64,000 bases of DNA, from assembly GCF_021283545.2 (NCBI RefSeq), contig NZ_CP128540.1, positions 6,374,597 through 6,438,596 of the forward strand, read 5' to 3'. The DNA comes from Pseudomonas alloputida. Lineage in GTDB: Bacteria > Pseudomonadota > Gammaproteobacteria > Pseudomonadales > Pseudomonadaceae. The notes under the pieces are model-generated. The model ran no database searches. It saw only the letters and a program-made list of their open reading frames with translations, and was not told the DNA's origin. The translations under genes and the position numbers were made by a program. Below are positions 27,890-37,869 of this stretch, piece after piece (position 1 is the first letter of the stretch; each line of letters starts with the position of its first letter).

Positions 27890-28306
27890 GTAGCCTTATG
27901 CGATCTAACAGCTCAAGCCCCAGACCTGATACATGCGGTGCGATACAGCGCTGATCGGGTCACTCTTCGCTGTTCCCCTTCCAGCTTTGCCTTTGCCCAC
28001 AGCAGACGTCGGAGATGAAACTGCTCGGCGGACTCACAAACCTGCTCCAGTGCTCTCGCACAAGGCTTTGATCTGGCCATCTTTGCTTGAATGGCTGACC
28101 CGTGGCAGGGCGTTGGCCGTGTTTTCTTCGTGCGTGTTGAGCCCAATGCGAGCGCGATCCACCATCCACAGGCCGCTACTGCCGCGCGCCAATTCTATGC
28201 CGGCACTACTCGTCAAAAATTAGGTGAGTGCCTACCCGGCAGGCAATGGGCTACTATCGAGCCCTATCTCTATCCGAAAGGGTTAGCTCCGTTGCCAGGG
28301 AATTGC
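27890..28306. other. stretch without a recognised gene
   Basis: Several overlapping frames are open on both strands, none with a domain or ribosome site. The frame of the downstream STAS-HATPase gene is open back to 28091, but that extension has no similarity to the domain. Confidence 0.4.
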
Positions 28307-29326
28307 ATGCAGGCCATCGATATTGAAAACGCGATCGTTCTTCCTTGGGGGCTTGGCTCAAGATCGCCCCATGACCTGTTTTCTGTGTGCTCAGAAATCA
28401 TTAACTGCCCTGGCGACATCGTTTTAGACGCTAGCAACCTCTCGTATATCGATCCGTTAGGGATGGCCACGCTGCGGGCGTTGTTTGAGAACCAGTTGGC
28501 CCAGAAGCGAGTTTCGATGCAGTTTCTGAGCAGAGACCTGACCTCCTACCTAGCCAGGATGGATTTTTTCAAGGACATTGATGTAGAGGGTGTTGATCTA
28601 TCGGGAGTAGGACGTCGAAACGACCGAAGCACCTCGTTGGTGGAAATCACCAAAATCAGCGAACACCATCAAGCAGAGGCTGCAGCGTCTCGCCTCGCTA
28701 GGGCTATCACGGGAAGGTTGACTCAGTCGGACCCGGACGCTCCAGTCGACGAGTACACGGGACGGAATGAGTTTGACTCCTACCGGGGCCCTTTGGAGTA
28801 TTCGCTCAAGGAGCTATTGGAAAACTCGCTTACTCACGCCCGCAGAGAGGGACGTGGTGACGCCGCCGTTTGGCTGACCTGTCAGTTTTATCCAAAATTG
28901 AACCTTGTACGCATGGCGATCGTCGATAATGGGTGTGGGTTTCTCGCGACACTGAGGAATCACCCTGAGCTTCATGACCGCACGCATTTGCACGCGATCG
29001 AGGCGGCACTCAAACCGCGAGTGAGCTGCAACCGGGGTGCGATGGCCGAGATCCTGGGTAGCGAGAACCAAGGTATCGGGTTAACAACTACCGCAAAAAT
29101 TGCAGACGCGGCGGGCGGTGGTTTGATCATCGTGAGCGGCAATGGCATACATGACACAAAGCGTCGGCAGTCTCAGGAGCTGCATGATGCGCTGTGGAAT
29201 GGTGTATCGATCGCGTTTAGCTGTACCCGTGAGCTGCTGCCCACCATTTCGATCAGTGACTTGCTGCCGAAGGACGATGCGGGACAGGTTGACGACGATC
29301 TCGACCTAGATCTGAATTTCCGCTAG
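28307..29326 (+). CDS. STAS-HATPase fusion protein, possible partner-switch regulator
   Basis: The 339-residue protein begins with a STAS-like domain (about 1-100: GDIVLDASNLSYIDPLGMATLRALFE). A linker follows, then a GHKL ATPase domain at about 155-300. The ATPase has an N box (LKELLENSLTHA), G1 (IVDNGCGF) and G2 (QGIGLTTTAKIADAAGGG). No His-kinase dimerisation domain, receiver or membrane segment is present, so it is cytosolic and unlike ordinary two-component kinases. An Asp-rich tail ends DDDLDLDLNFR. ATG 28307 is preceded by CAGGGA. A STAS-like DUF4325 gene follows 123 bp later. A switch resembling anti-sigma/anti-anti-sigma pairs is inferred; its target is unknown. Confidence 0.72.
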   Translation: MQAIDIENAIVLPWGLGSRSPHDLFSVCSEIINCPGDIVLDASNLSYIDPLGMATLRALFENQLAQKRVSMQFLSRDLTSYLARMDFFKDIDVEGVDLSGVGRRNDRSTSLVEITKISEHHQAEAAASRLARAITGRLTQSDPDAPVDEYTGRNEFDSYRGPLEYSLKELLENSLTHARREGRGDAAVWLTCQFYPKLNLVRMAIVDNGCGFLATLRNHPELHDRTHLHAIEAALKPRVSCNRGAMAEILGSENQGIGLTTTAKIADAAGGGLIIVSGNGIHDTKRRQSQELHDALWNGVSIAFSCTRELLPTISISDLLPKDDAGQVDDDLDLDLNFR

Positions 29327-29449
29327 CTCTGGCTTTTTGATAGCTCGAGGGCTAGAGTCGATCATGCAAGGAGCGGTAAATGGGAGATTCAGCGTCAACT
29401 GAAACTCTCGGGCTGCAAAAAAGGATTATGCAATACAAGGGGTTACGAC

Positions 29450-29755
29450 ATGCAAACTCAAATTCGATTAAGTAGGGATAGTTCTATCCGAACGTACGGA
29501 ATGCGAGCTTCAGCGATCCCCTACCGTACCGAAATCGAACGCTCGCTCAGTAGTGGTGAGAGCGTTGTCATAGATTTCGCTGGGAACGATGTCACTCAGT
29601 CCTTCGTCGACGAGTTGATCGGGGCGCTGATTCTGAAGGAGGGTCGCCAGGTGGTATCGCGCCTTGCCTTTGAAAACTGCACCAACGATGTCAAAGGAAT
29701 CATTAAATTTGTGGTCCATGATCGAGTTCGACAGCTGCAAAAAATGCCCGCGTGA
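29450..29755 (+). CDS. STAS-like domain protein (DUF4325)
   Basis: This 101-residue protein contains SGESVVIDFAGNDVTQSFVDELIGAL, the DUF4325 form of a STAS-like fold. The conserved Asp and Ser-Phe-x-Asp-Glu are in the positions where SpoIIAA-type antagonists carry their phosphorylated Ser. It lies directly after the STAS-HATPase gene and is followed by a perfect palindromic terminator. It is probably the partner of that ATPase. Confidence 0.75.
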   Translation: MQTQIRLSRDSSIRTYGMRASAIPYRTEIERSLSSGESVVIDFAGNDVTQSFVDELIGALILKEGRQVVSRLAFENCTNDVKGIIKFVVHDRVRQLQKMPA

Positions 29756-29773
29756 CGGATCCGCATTGAATTT

Positions 29774-29797
29774 AAGGCCCTCAATATTGAGGGCCTT
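29774..29797 (+). terminator. terminator after the DUF4325 gene
   Basis: A perfect 24-bp palindrome (AAGGCCCTCAAT and its complement) followed by TTC lies 18 bp after the stop. Confidence 0.8.
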
Positions 29798-30072
29798 TTC
29801 ATTGGTGCCAGGCAAAAGATAGCCGTCTTGAGTGGCCCCCATAGCTCGCCCTGAAAAGCGAATGTCAGGGGACACACCGCAGAAAAGCGTTCTGTAGCGG
29901 AGGAATACGTGGAAAACGGAGCTTAGGTTTCCTCATTGAGATGTGTAGAAATCCATCGCGACTCACCTATGCAAAGGCTGCGAAAAGCCTGAATCTACTG
30001 GGGTATCGTGGCGTGAGATATGTGCAAAAAAATGTGCACAGCATCTGCGGATTGGAGAGCTGGCTTGGCTCC

Positions 30073-30861
30073 TTAAGTAAAACCATCAAGCTGCAACGGA
30101 CCTGCAACTCCTGCGGCTTGAAGCAAAGCGGGTAATACCACCCCTGCAGGCCCAACGAGCATTATCTCTTCCGCCCCGTCCATCCCCACGTCGTCAAGGT
30201 TCACATGGATCACGGTTGCCCCGGCCGCCAGAGCCATATCTGGAATACCGGCTGCCGGCATGACTACGCCAGATGTACCCACCGAAATCAGCAAGTCACA
30301 GGCTTCCACAAGCCTTACTGCTGAACGCCACGCATCCTCTGGAAGATTCTCTCTGAACCAGACCACCCCAGGGCGCAACCTTCCGTTGCATCGAGTGCAT
30401 CGCGGGGGCTCGATCATCTGTCCCGCCGGGGGAACCGCCAGTTGGTCTGGTGATAACTCTGCTGGCCGGTGACATCCAAAGCATTTCACGTCCATCAAGC
30501 TGCCATGGAGGTGTATCACCGGACTGGAGCCGGCTCGTTCATGCAGATCATCGATGTTCTGGGTAACGACAGATACGTTCCAGCCAGCATCAGCTATCCG
30601 TGGAATAGATAGATGAGCCAAGTTAGGTTTGGCCTGGCCAACCTGCTGTCGACGCCAGAGATACCAGCTCCAGACGAGAGCTGGATTCTCGCGAAAGGCG
30701 TTCGCTGTTTCGAGACGCTGAGGGTCATGCTTCGCCCAGAGCCCTGTCAGTTTGTCGCGGAAGGTCGGAATTCCGCTGTCAGCAGAGATACCTGCACCCG
30801 TGAAAAAAACGACCCTCTTGGACCTGCGCAAAGCCTCAGCAGCTCTTCGCAAATTGCTCAT
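30073..30861 (-). CDS. Sir2-family NAD-dependent protein deacylase (CobB-like)
   Basis: The 262-residue sirtuin has GAGISADSGIPTFRD (residues 22-36), the catalytic TQNIDDLHERAG and HLHGS with the active-site His. A zinc-binding four-Cys module (CFGCH and CTRC) and GTSGVVMPA for NAD follow. It removes acyl groups from lysines using NAD. ATG 30861 follows GAGGTG by 8 bases. It stands alone on the minus strand between two plus-strand cargo units, so it may be an accessory rather than part of a system. Some Sir2 proteins act in phage defence by NAD depletion, but this one looks like the short deacylase class. Confidence 0.88.
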   Translation of the reverse strand: MSNLRRAAEALRRSKRVVFFTGAGISADSGIPTFRDKLTGLWAKHDPQRLETANAFRENPALVWSWYLWRRQQVGQAKPNLAHLSIPRIADAGWNVSVVTQNIDDLHERAGSSPVIHLHGSLMDVKCFGCHRPAELSPDQLAVPPAGQMIEPPRCTRCNGRLRPGVVWFRENLPEDAWRSAVRLVEACDLLISVGTSGVVMPAAGIPDMALAAGATVIHVNLDDVGMDGAEEIMLVGPAGVVLPALLQAAGVAGPLQLDGFT

Positions 30862-31068
30862 TGGACACACCTCAGCCCCGCAGCAGGGACACCCTTGCAG
30901 TAAACACGGGAAAAGCCGCACATCCTAGCTAAAGCACTCGCGTTTGATCGGAAAACCAAGCGTTGAGTGCAGGGTGCCGCATACTGATCTCACCGATTTT
31001 AGGAAAGCTCCAATGGATTTCAGCTTCCCGATCTACAGCTAGCCGTAGCCCCATCGCGGGAGGTGCTT

Positions 31069-31725
31069 GTGACCACTCCCTTTGCTCACATCCAGACCCG
31101 ACATGAGCCTTCAACCGAGCCGAATAAAAGCAAGGTCGCTTTGGTTGCTACCCTGTCGATTGAAGCCAATACAGACCAGACGATCGATGCTTACCTCGGT
31201 GGGCTGCAGATGTACAACGATCTATTCGAGTGGCGGCTGGATGAGTACCCCCAGAAAGCGCTAGATCTCATCATCGACTGCTTTCTCCCCGCAGAGTCGG
31301 TGCCTCAATCCATCCTGAAGAACGGCGTTTCAGTCGGGCTCATCCGCTCCAGGGTCTTCCAAAGCGGAGACTGGATATCAGGCAAGCAATGGCTTCAGCT
31401 GGCATCTACCTCCACCCCAGGCGGTGAAGTTGATCCCAACCAGTCACTGGCTGATGGTCAGATCTTCTCGCTTCGACCTGGGAAGGTCGACTTCTTCCCC
31501 GTTTATGCTTTGGACGGTAGCAACGGCTATCGACCGATCAGCAGACTTAGCGACGTACTGTCCGTTCTCTCGACTCGCATGGACGAGTGGTCTATGGCGG
31601 CTTGGTTCCAATCAGAAAATTCGTCTCTGGGCGGTATCGCTCCCAAGGCCTTGCTGTTATCCGCCCCAGAACAGGTGCTAGCTGCCGCAAAGAAAAAGCC
31701 AAGAGGAAGACGTGTGAGCAGATGA
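31069..31725 (+). CDS. unknown protein with ParS/MbcA-like (DUF2384-type) C-terminus
   Basis: The start GTG 31069 follows GGGAGG by 6 bases. The 218-residue product has no recognised N-terminal domain. Its last about 50 residues, VLSTRMDEWSMAAWFQSENSSL and GIAPKALLLSAPEQVLAAAKK, follow the pattern of the toxin-binding domain of Xre/MbcA/ParS antitoxins (Trp-rich helix, small loop, P-x-x-L, P-E-x-V). No RES toxin gene is adjacent. It leads a group of three plus-strand genes that ends at a terminator before tnsC. Confidence 0.6.
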   Translation: MTTPFAHIQTRHEPSTEPNKSKVALVATLSIEANTDQTIDAYLGGLQMYNDLFEWRLDEYPQKALDLIIDCFLPAESVPQSILKNGVSVGLIRSRVFQSGDWISGKQWLQLASTSTPGGEVDPNQSLADGQIFSLRPGKVDFFPVYALDGSNGYRPISRLSDVLSVLSTRMDEWSMAAWFQSENSSLGGIAPKALLLSAPEQVLAAAKKKPRGRRVSR

Positions 31726-31783
31726 ACGGCTTCAGACTGCATACCGTGCCGCGTCCGATGGATGGCGTCTCAGGGGATCAAAG

Positions 31784-32080
31784 ATGAACAGTCAAGCAGC
31801 TCTCGGCAGCGATCGTAACTGGCGACCCGTCTTCCATGATTGCTATTCGACGGTGATCAAGGCGGTTGATGCTCGGTATGACGTTCGCGGTTATCTGTTA
31901 TCAGAGTTGGTGAAGCTTTGCCTGAAAAATCGGGCCAAAGTTCCGCTAGCTCGGCGCGCCTACTACGAGGGATGCGTTCAGAAGGAAGCCATAGCTTTTC
32001 TGGAGCGTTACACCTCCCACCTGCTATTCGGCCCTGGCGGCCGACTCTCGCCGCAGGAATACCGATACGACACATATTGA
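31784..32080 (+). CDS. hypothetical protein (98 residues)
   Basis: ATG 31784 opens a frame of 98 residues rich in charged and aromatic residues (NWRPVFHDCYSTVIKAVDARYDVRGYLLSELVKL, in part). It is largely helical in appearance, with no signal or membrane segment. It is 58 bp after the ParS-like gene and on the same strand, so the two may form an operon. I recognise no family. Confidence 0.5.
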   Translation: MNSQAALGSDRNWRPVFHDCYSTVIKAVDARYDVRGYLLSELVKLCLKNRAKVPLARRAYYEGCVQKEAIAFLERYTSHLLFGPGGRLSPQEYRYDTY

Positions 32081-32140
32081 TGCTGTCAAAGGCGCGACTC
32101 TGGCTTAACCAATTGTCCCAACGTTGGCAGAGGCTTGATG

Positions 32141-32446
32141 ATGAAAATCACTGGTCGTGTAGAAACGGAAGCGGTGGTCGACGTGAGCTGCGACGTATGC
32201 GGCTCCTCCACACGTTTGGAAACCGGCAGTCTTCAGTATGGGGTGCTCCACGCGCACTGGGGCTTCGGTGCACTGCATGACGGAGAGCGCTATGAGGTGC
32301 ACCTATGTGAACCTTGCTTCTTCCAGACCATCGCTTACCTCAAGCAAGAGCGGCGCACAGCCAACATGTTTGAAGGTGATCCACAGCAGCCCGAGGATGA
32401 CTTCGGCCTCGCTTCCAGGGATGACTTTTTCCGTGATGGTCACTGA
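32141..32446 (+). CDS. small zinc-ribbon-like protein
   Basis: The 101-residue protein has CDVC at about residues 18-21 and CEPC at about 58-61, spaced as in a zinc ribbon, with GALHDGERYEVHLCEPCFFQ between and around them. TTG, ATG and ATG starts occur in succession (32135, 32138, 32141); 32141 gives the best distance from AGAGG. No catalytic motif is visible. It is the last of three plus-strand genes and ends next to a terminator that overlaps the tail of tnsC. Confidence 0.6.
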   Translation: MKITGRVETEAVVDVSCDVCGSSTRLETGSLQYGVLHAHWGFGALHDGERYEVHLCEPCFFQTIAYLKQERRTANMFEGDPQQPEDDFGLASRDDFFRDGH

Positions 32447-32450
32447 TTTG

Positions 32451-32481
32451 AAAGCCGAGCTGGACATGCTACTTCGGCTTT
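32451..32481. terminator. terminator between convergent zinc-ribbon gene and tnsC
   Basis: AAAGCCGA pairs with TCGGCTTT around a 15-nt loop and is followed by TTTAG on the plus strand. It overlaps the end of tnsC. Confidence 0.6.
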
Positions 32482-33815
32482 TTAGGGGGTGAGGACGGGG
32501 ACTGTGAGTCCGCATATCGATGGAAGGCTAGTGCTAGGTCTTCGTCGGTCGCCTTTGGAAGCGGTTTACGACGGGGCGCTTTGGCCGGAGCTTTCTCATC
32601 CGGTTGGGTAATCTGCCTAAGTAGGGAGCGCTCAGTCTCGGTAGCCGACGAATCGAAGACCTTTGTCTGTACACGCTGATCACGGTCTGTCCTGTTAAAG
32701 CTCACCACGTTCGACTTGTATTCAACAGGTAAGTCAAATGGACAGCGCAGGTCCAAATGCCCCCCTTGATTGCCTTTGCTAATGGCCAGCAATTGCAACT
32801 CTTCGACCTCTTTCGAGCTGGTGGTATACGCGCTCGATCTGTAGGCCTTGTGGAGGTCGTCGACTTCAATCCGGTTTCTGCCGGCGACTCGGCATTCGAT
32901 GTAGGCAAGCTTCAGCAGTTGTACGACAAGCCGCTTGATACCAAAAGTGGAACGGTAAAGCTCAGCCGCAAATTCATCCTTTCCTGAACTGATACGGCCG
33001 TCACTGAGCCTCATGCACTCGCCTACGTACTCTGCCCAATCCTGGCTCCTTGGATCCTCGGGCAGCATTACCCTGGGTTGAGAAAGCAGCCTCTGCTTGT
33101 CCTCACTGTTGCGACGAAACAGCTTGTGCCCGAGGCTATAGTTGGACACAAAAATCGTCGGCACTCCGATGGCTACCATCGTCAATAGTATGTCGGTCAC
33201 TTTGGACGCGCCCATGCCGGTGTTGATGTGCTGCGTCTCATCCAGGACAACTGTTAAAACCCCGTCCCGGTTGGCGCGACGGCGACACTCCACAAGCAGT
33301 TTTGCCAGGTTACCACCCCGCCCCTCATGACCACTTCCATGAATGAAGTCTAGTAGGAGCTGTTTACCACTCGCTTTACCGCGGGCGCTCGCATACCACA
33401 TCGAGGCAAGCTCTATGCTGCCCTCGAACAGGTCACAAGTCAGTTCTACCGGCGGGGGCATCGCTCTTCGAAGAGCAGCAATCGTCTGGCTTTTACCGAC
33501 CCCAGCTAGGCCGGTAAGGCAAATCGGTGAAGCTTCCACGTCGGGCGGATTAAAGATCCTTCCGGCGTACTCTGCTTCACTCCTGAAATTTTTGAGGTTG
33601 TGCAAATATGCCAAACCGATCATTTCTTGAATAAAGGCAAGCGAGAACTGGTTGGGGAGGTACATCTCTTTGAGCCGCTCAGCGAGTAGCTCAGCACCGA
33701 GCAAGGGAGGAAGCGCCTCCAAATCCTTTATCGGATCTGGTCGAACAGTCACTCGACTACGGATGGATTCGATGTCCATATAACCATCGAAGCGAGCTTC
33801 AATGATTCTGTTCAT
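32469..33815 (-). CDS. tnsC: TnsC, AAA+ ATPase regulator of transposition
   Basis: The 448-residue ATPase has Walker A GLAGVGKSQT at 102-111, Walker B VLTVVLDETQH at 187-197 and a sensor region FVSNYSLGHKL. This is the pattern of TnsC/TniB proteins, which link target selectors (TnsD) to the TnsAB transposase. Its C-terminus is Lys/Pro-rich, where Tn7 TnsC contacts TnsA. Its ATG overlaps the tnsB stop by four bases. With tnsB interrupted by an IS, its expression may depend on read-through or on an IS promoter. Confidence 0.9.
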   Translation of the reverse strand: MNRIIEARFDGYMDIESIRSRVTVRPDPIKDLEALPPLLGAELLAERLKEMYLPNQFSLAFIQEMIGLAYLHNLKNFRSEAEYAGRIFNPPDVEASPICLTGLAGVGKSQTIAALRRAMPPPVELTCDLFEGSIELASMWYASARGKASGKQLLLDFIHGSGHEGRGGNLAKLLVECRRRANRDGVLTVVLDETQHINTGMGASKVTDILLTMVAIGVPTIFVSNYSLGHKLFRRNSEDKQRLLSQPRVMLPEDPRSQDWAEYVGECMRLSDGRISSGKDEFAAELYRSTFGIKRLVVQLLKLAYIECRVAGRNRIEVDDLHKAYRSSAYTTSSKEVEELQLLAISKGNQGGHLDLRCPFDLPVEYKSNVVSFNRTDRDQRVQTKVFDSSATETERSLLRQITQPDEKAPAKAPRRKPLPKATDEDLALAFHRYADSQSPSSPPKKPK

Positions 33816-35149
33816 TTTTTAGCGCCCCTGAATCGATTGAAATCGTCCGTGTCGCGCTGGGCAGCACCTCCTTTCGAGGGCCGCCCAAATTTTCTCTCGC
33901 CAGCATCCCATTCTTCGCCTGTATTCTGTTTGAATCTGTCTTCGAAATGCTGCTCATGCGCAGGGCGCTCGTCTCTGAGATCAGCAGCAGCTCCTCGACG
34001 TACCTGATCAATGTCTTGAAGATCACGCAAGGAAATATCGACGGAGCTTTGCGGACTACGCGATGGCCGCATGAAGTCTAACTGGTATAAAACCCCTTTA
34101 ACTTCTATCCATATATGACGAACACACATGACCAAAACATATACGGAGGTGTTGATGACACCTTGCCGGGCCACCAAATCAAAAATTCCTGTTTCTTCCA
34201 ATTCACGGGATCGGTATTTTCGCCCGTAAAAATAGACACCGTCCTTTCTTATCGCAGCTGGTCGTACATCCAGAAACTGCCTCACAGCCGTTTCGAAGGG
34301 GACCCCAATCGAGGAATCTCGTCCACGCATACTCCAATAGCAGTAAATGTCATGTGGGGTAGGCTTAATGCCGGCCAGAATCATCTCCTCGTCCATACGC
34401 AGGCCAGCGTCAGAGGTATGGTTATCCTTCAGGACCCGCACAATCTCCCGCTTGGCCATCTGTACGAAATCGAGCTTGCTGTGAAAATAGGTCGGCTGCC
34501 CGAGGGTTTTCTTGTCTCTCGGGTGTGAGGATTCGACAGTAGCCTTGGACTGACCTGAGTAGATTGGCGTCAGATCTACCGACTTTAACCAGTGAATCTC
34601 TGGATCTACTTCGTACCCTGCAGCAGGTCCTCTATCAAGCACCATAGAGCCCGACAAACCAGCACTCGGCCATTCTTCGGCACTGATTTCAATACCGTAC
34701 TGCTCGCAGAATTTAACTTTGTCACATGCCATGCAGTAGATTGCCATGCGATAAGCGGCCATATTTTCTTTGCCTTCCGAAAAGCCAATGCCAAGCACCA
34801 TCCCTGACAACGCACAAACAGCACGGACGACACAAAAGCTGTCAACTGCACTGCCTTCAGTCAACCCAGATAGTTTCTCGGAAATATTATATCCGTCAAA
34901 CTCAATTCGCTGACTCACATTAATTAGGTTGTCGGCAAAACTTCCCTCTGAACCAGATTGAGCACGAGCCCGGTGCGCTCCTTTCAAAGCGATACGGAGC
35001 TGTTTTGCGCTGATTAGTTTAGATATCCAATACCTAAACTGTGGGAATGAAGGGAATGGCATGCCTTTAGGATGTCTGTATTCAACAGCCTCTCCCGCCA
35101 GCTTGTATGCATTGCAGCCAAACTCTCCTATAAGGATGTCGCTGTAGAT

Positions 35150-35157
35150 CTTATTTT
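35150..35157. repeat. 8-bp target duplication of the IS66-family element, left copy
   Basis: CTTATTTT here is repeated exactly at 37199-37206. Eight base pairs is the characteristic duplication of IS66-family elements. Confidence 0.93.
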
Positions 35158-35242
35158 GTAAGGGATCCATCATCCCCACATTCCAACCGTCCACCTGATT
35201 CCCGATGCTGTGCTCCCGATTTCTTTCTGGAGCCAGCCCGCC

Positions 35243-35602
35243 ATGATGCGCCCCGACAGCAAAGTCGAAAAAGTCTACCTCTACCCCAAGCCCGTGGACT
35301 TTCGAAAGTCCATCGACGGCCTCACTGCCCTGGTCGAACTGGACATCAAGGTCGCCGTGTTCGACCCGGTACTTTTCGTCTTCCTCAATAAAGCCCGTAA
35401 CCGCATCAAGGTGTTGTATTGGGAGCGCAACGGCTTCTGCCTTTGGCTCAAGCGCCTCGAAGCCGAGCGTTTCAAAACTTCACCCGACGCGACCGACGAA
35501 GCTATCGTACTGACCGTCCAGGAACTGAATTGGCTACTCGACGGTTTCGATCTCTGGCGCAACCGTCCGCATCAGGTTTTGACTCCTCGTTTCGTCGCCT
35601 GA
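35243..35602 (+). CDS. tnpB: IS66-family accessory protein TnpB
   Basis: The 119-residue protein has the IS66 Orf2 signature: VYLYPKPVDFRKSIDGLTALVE, FVFLNKARNRIKVLYWERNGFCLWLKRLE. TnpB is needed for IS66 transposition although its biochemical role is unclear. ATG 35243 is preceded by GGAG. It is followed after 18 bp by tnpC. Confidence 0.92.
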   Translation: MMRPDSKVEKVYLYPKPVDFRKSIDGLTALVELDIKVAVFDPVLFVFLNKARNRIKVLYWERNGFCLWLKRLEAERFKTSPDATDEAIVLTVQELNWLLDGFDLWRNRPHQVLTPRFVA

Positions 35603-35620
35603 CCGGGTATAATCCGGGCC

Positions 35621-37153
35621 ATGATTTCAGTGCCCGATAACCTTCCTGACGACCCTGCCGCGCTCAAACTACTGCTTGCGCAGTTGTTGGCCGAGCGCAC
35701 GGTCGACAAAGGTCAGATCGTCGACCTTAAAGAACAGGTCAAGCTGCTGCGTGACCGATTATTCAATCGCAAGTCCGAGCAAACCGTCGAGTCCAACACG
35801 CCCCAACTGGCGTTGTTCAATGAACCCGAAAGTCAGTGGGTACCTACCGCTGATGATGCCGACGAAGAAGTTGTTGCGCCAAGCAAGCAGCGCGGCAAAC
35901 GCAAGCCACTGTCGGCTGACCTGCCACGCATTGAAGTCATTCATGACTTGCCCGAGCACGAACTGACTTGCGCCTGTGGTTGCCGCAAACACGTGGTTGG
36001 CGAGCAAACCAGCGAACAACTCGACATCGTGCCGATGCAGATCCGTGTGCTTAAACACGTACGCAAAATCTATGGCTGCCGTGGCTGCGAAACCGCGCCG
36101 GTCACCGCTGACAAGCCGGCCCAATTGATTGAAAAGAGCATGGCCAGTCCCAGCGTGCTGGCGATGTTGCTAACCACCAAGTACGTCGATGGCCTGCCGC
36201 TGCACCGCTTCGAAACGGTGCTGAACCGACATGGTATCGAGATCCCCCGGCAAACCCTGGCCCGCTGGGTCATCCAGTGCAGCGAACACTTTCAGCCACT
36301 GCTGAACCTGATGCGTGACCGCCTGCTGGAAAGCCCGGTGATCCATTGCGATGAAACTCGCGTGCAGGTGCTCAAAGAGCCGGATCGTGATCCGACCAGT
36401 CAATCCTGGATGTGGGTGCAGGCCAGTGGCCCGCCTGATCGACAAGTCGTGCTGTTCGATTACACCACCAGCCGCGCGCAGGAGGTGCCGCTGCGCCTGC
36501 TGGAGGGCTATCGCGGTTACGTGATGACCGATGATTACGCCGGTTACAACGCGTTGGCGCTACAGCCGGGCGTTGAACGACTGGCGTGCATGGCGCATGT
36601 CCGGCGTAAATTCGTCGAAGCGCAGAAGGTGCAGCCTAAGGGCAAGAGCGGTCGCGCCGATGTTGCGCTGACGATGATCAACAAACTGTATGGCATCGAA
36701 CGCGACCTCAAGGATGCCAGCGATGAACAGCGATTCATCGGTCGTCAGGAACGAAGCCTGCCGATCCTTGAGCAGTTGAAAAGTTGGCTCGACAAGACGC
36801 ACTCACAGGTGACACCGCAAAGCGTACTGGGCAAGGCGGTGCTTTACCTGGCAAACAACTGGAACCGCCTGGAGCGGTATGTCGAGGCGGGCCACCTGCC
36901 GATCGACAACAACCTGGCAGAGCGGGCCATAAAGCCGTTTGTGATCGGGCGCAAAGCTTGGCTGTTCAGTGACACGCCCAAGGGAGCCACGGCTAGCGCG
37001 CAGATCTACAGCTTGGTCGAAACCGCCAAGGTCAACGGCCAAGAGCCCTATACGTGGCTGCGCCACGTCCTGGAGCGACTGCCGCACGCCTCATCGGTAG
37101 CAGACTACGAAGCGCTGCTGCCATGGAACTGTTCGCCAGAGATGCCACGGTAA
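35621..37153 (+). CDS. tnpC: IS66-family transposase TnpC
   Basis: The 510-residue transposase has an N-terminal leucine-rich coil, a zinc-binding segment (CACGC ... YGCRGCE) and the DDE core. The core is visible as [21 protein letters not shown] and [20 protein letters not shown]. The reading frame is complete, so the IS may still be active and could in principle excise or move. The stop is 45 bp from the right IS end. Confidence 0.94.
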   Translation: MISVPDNLPDDPAALKLLLAQLLAERTVDKGQIVDLKEQVKLLRDRLFNRKSEQTVESNTPQLALFNEPESQWVPTADDADEEVVAPSKQRGKRKPLSADLPRIEVIHDLPEHELTCACGCRKHVVGEQTSEQLDIVPMQIRVLKHVRKIYGCRGCETAPVTADKPAQLIEKSMASPSVLAMLLTTKYVDGLPLHRFETVLNRHGIEIPRQTLARWVIQCSEHFQPLLNLMRDRLLESPVIHCDETRVQVLKEPDRDPTSQSWMWVQASGPPDRQVVLFDYTTSRAQEVPLRLLEGYRGYVMTDDYAGYNALALQPGVERLACMAHVRRKFVEAQKVQPKGKSGRADVALTMINKLYGIERDLKDASDEQRFIGRQERSLPILEQLKSWLDKTHSQVTPQSVLGKAVLYLANNWNRLERYVEAGHLPIDNNLAERAIKPFVIGRKAWLFSDTPKGATASAQIYSLVETAKVNGQEPYTWLRHVLERLPHASSVADYEALLPWNCSPEMPR

Positions 37154-37198
37154 CTTTGGCTTCCACCTTGTGGTAGGTGGGGTTCATGGATCGGTTAC

Positions 37199-37206
37199 CT
37201 TATTTT
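37199..37206. repeat. 8-bp target duplication of the IS66-family element, right copy
   Basis: CTTATTTT matches 35150-35157 exactly. Confidence 0.93.
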
Positions 37207-37869
37207 GAGTCTTGTGGGGGGATTTATTGGCGAGGAACCCCTTTAGCAACCTCTGCTGCATTTCTGCATCGCAACGATAACCATGCCTTTTTCCCTTGCG
37301 AGAGGGCCGACCAAGCTTCGTCATACGCCCTGGCCCTTCTCGATTCCATGCCCCAATACGGTGGAGAGGTGGCAGCAAGGACCACTTAGTCCGACCAAAC
37401 ACCATGTATGAGTAGAACCAGAGCCTTGTCCTGGCTGCGTTCTGATGGGGTCGTTGTGCTTTGGCGTAGGCGTTAATTAGGGCGTCAGGATCATCGCTCG
37501 CGAGGATTTCATTTTGGCGAGCAACCAAGCCAGATATCGCAGCAAAACGCTTGTCCACCTTCTGCTCGTAGCTTTCTTTCTTTGAAGCTCGCCGATACTC
37601 CAGATGCTCGATGGCAACGCCCTCGATGGGTGTAAGCCATGGAGGACTTGAATCGGCCGATCCATCCTCAACCAGCCACCCATTCTCGACTGCCTCCTCA
37701 AAATCAAACTGGCTCAGTTGGATCAGGTGGGTGCTGATGTGTTTGCCATCGTCTTTGAATTCGACCAAGCGAACACGGTTTTGCCGGCCATCGCTGACCA
37801 ATAGGTGATATACATCGCCTTGTGGAAGGTTACGAAACCCCTCGGGGGCTATGATTCGCGAGCCTGCCC

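Larger units (their letters stand above)
35158..37198 (+). mobile_element. IS66-family insertion sequence within tnsB
   Basis: The IS is 2,041 bp long. Its imperfect terminal inverted repeats begin GTAAGGGATCCAT on the left and GTAACCGATCCAT on the right (read inward), with a CCCCAC block further in. It carries tnpB and tnpC but no tnpA-type gene in the 85 bp before tnpB, so it belongs to the shorter IS66 layout. Flanking 8-bp duplications are identical, which suggests a recent insertion. Confidence 0.93.

Noticed and set aside
30073..30861. Sir2 effector of a known phage-defence system (for example ThsA- or DSR-like)
   Set aside because: The protein is a short single-domain sirtuin with a zinc module, of the deacylase class, and has no fused SLOG, HerA or STAND partner nearby.
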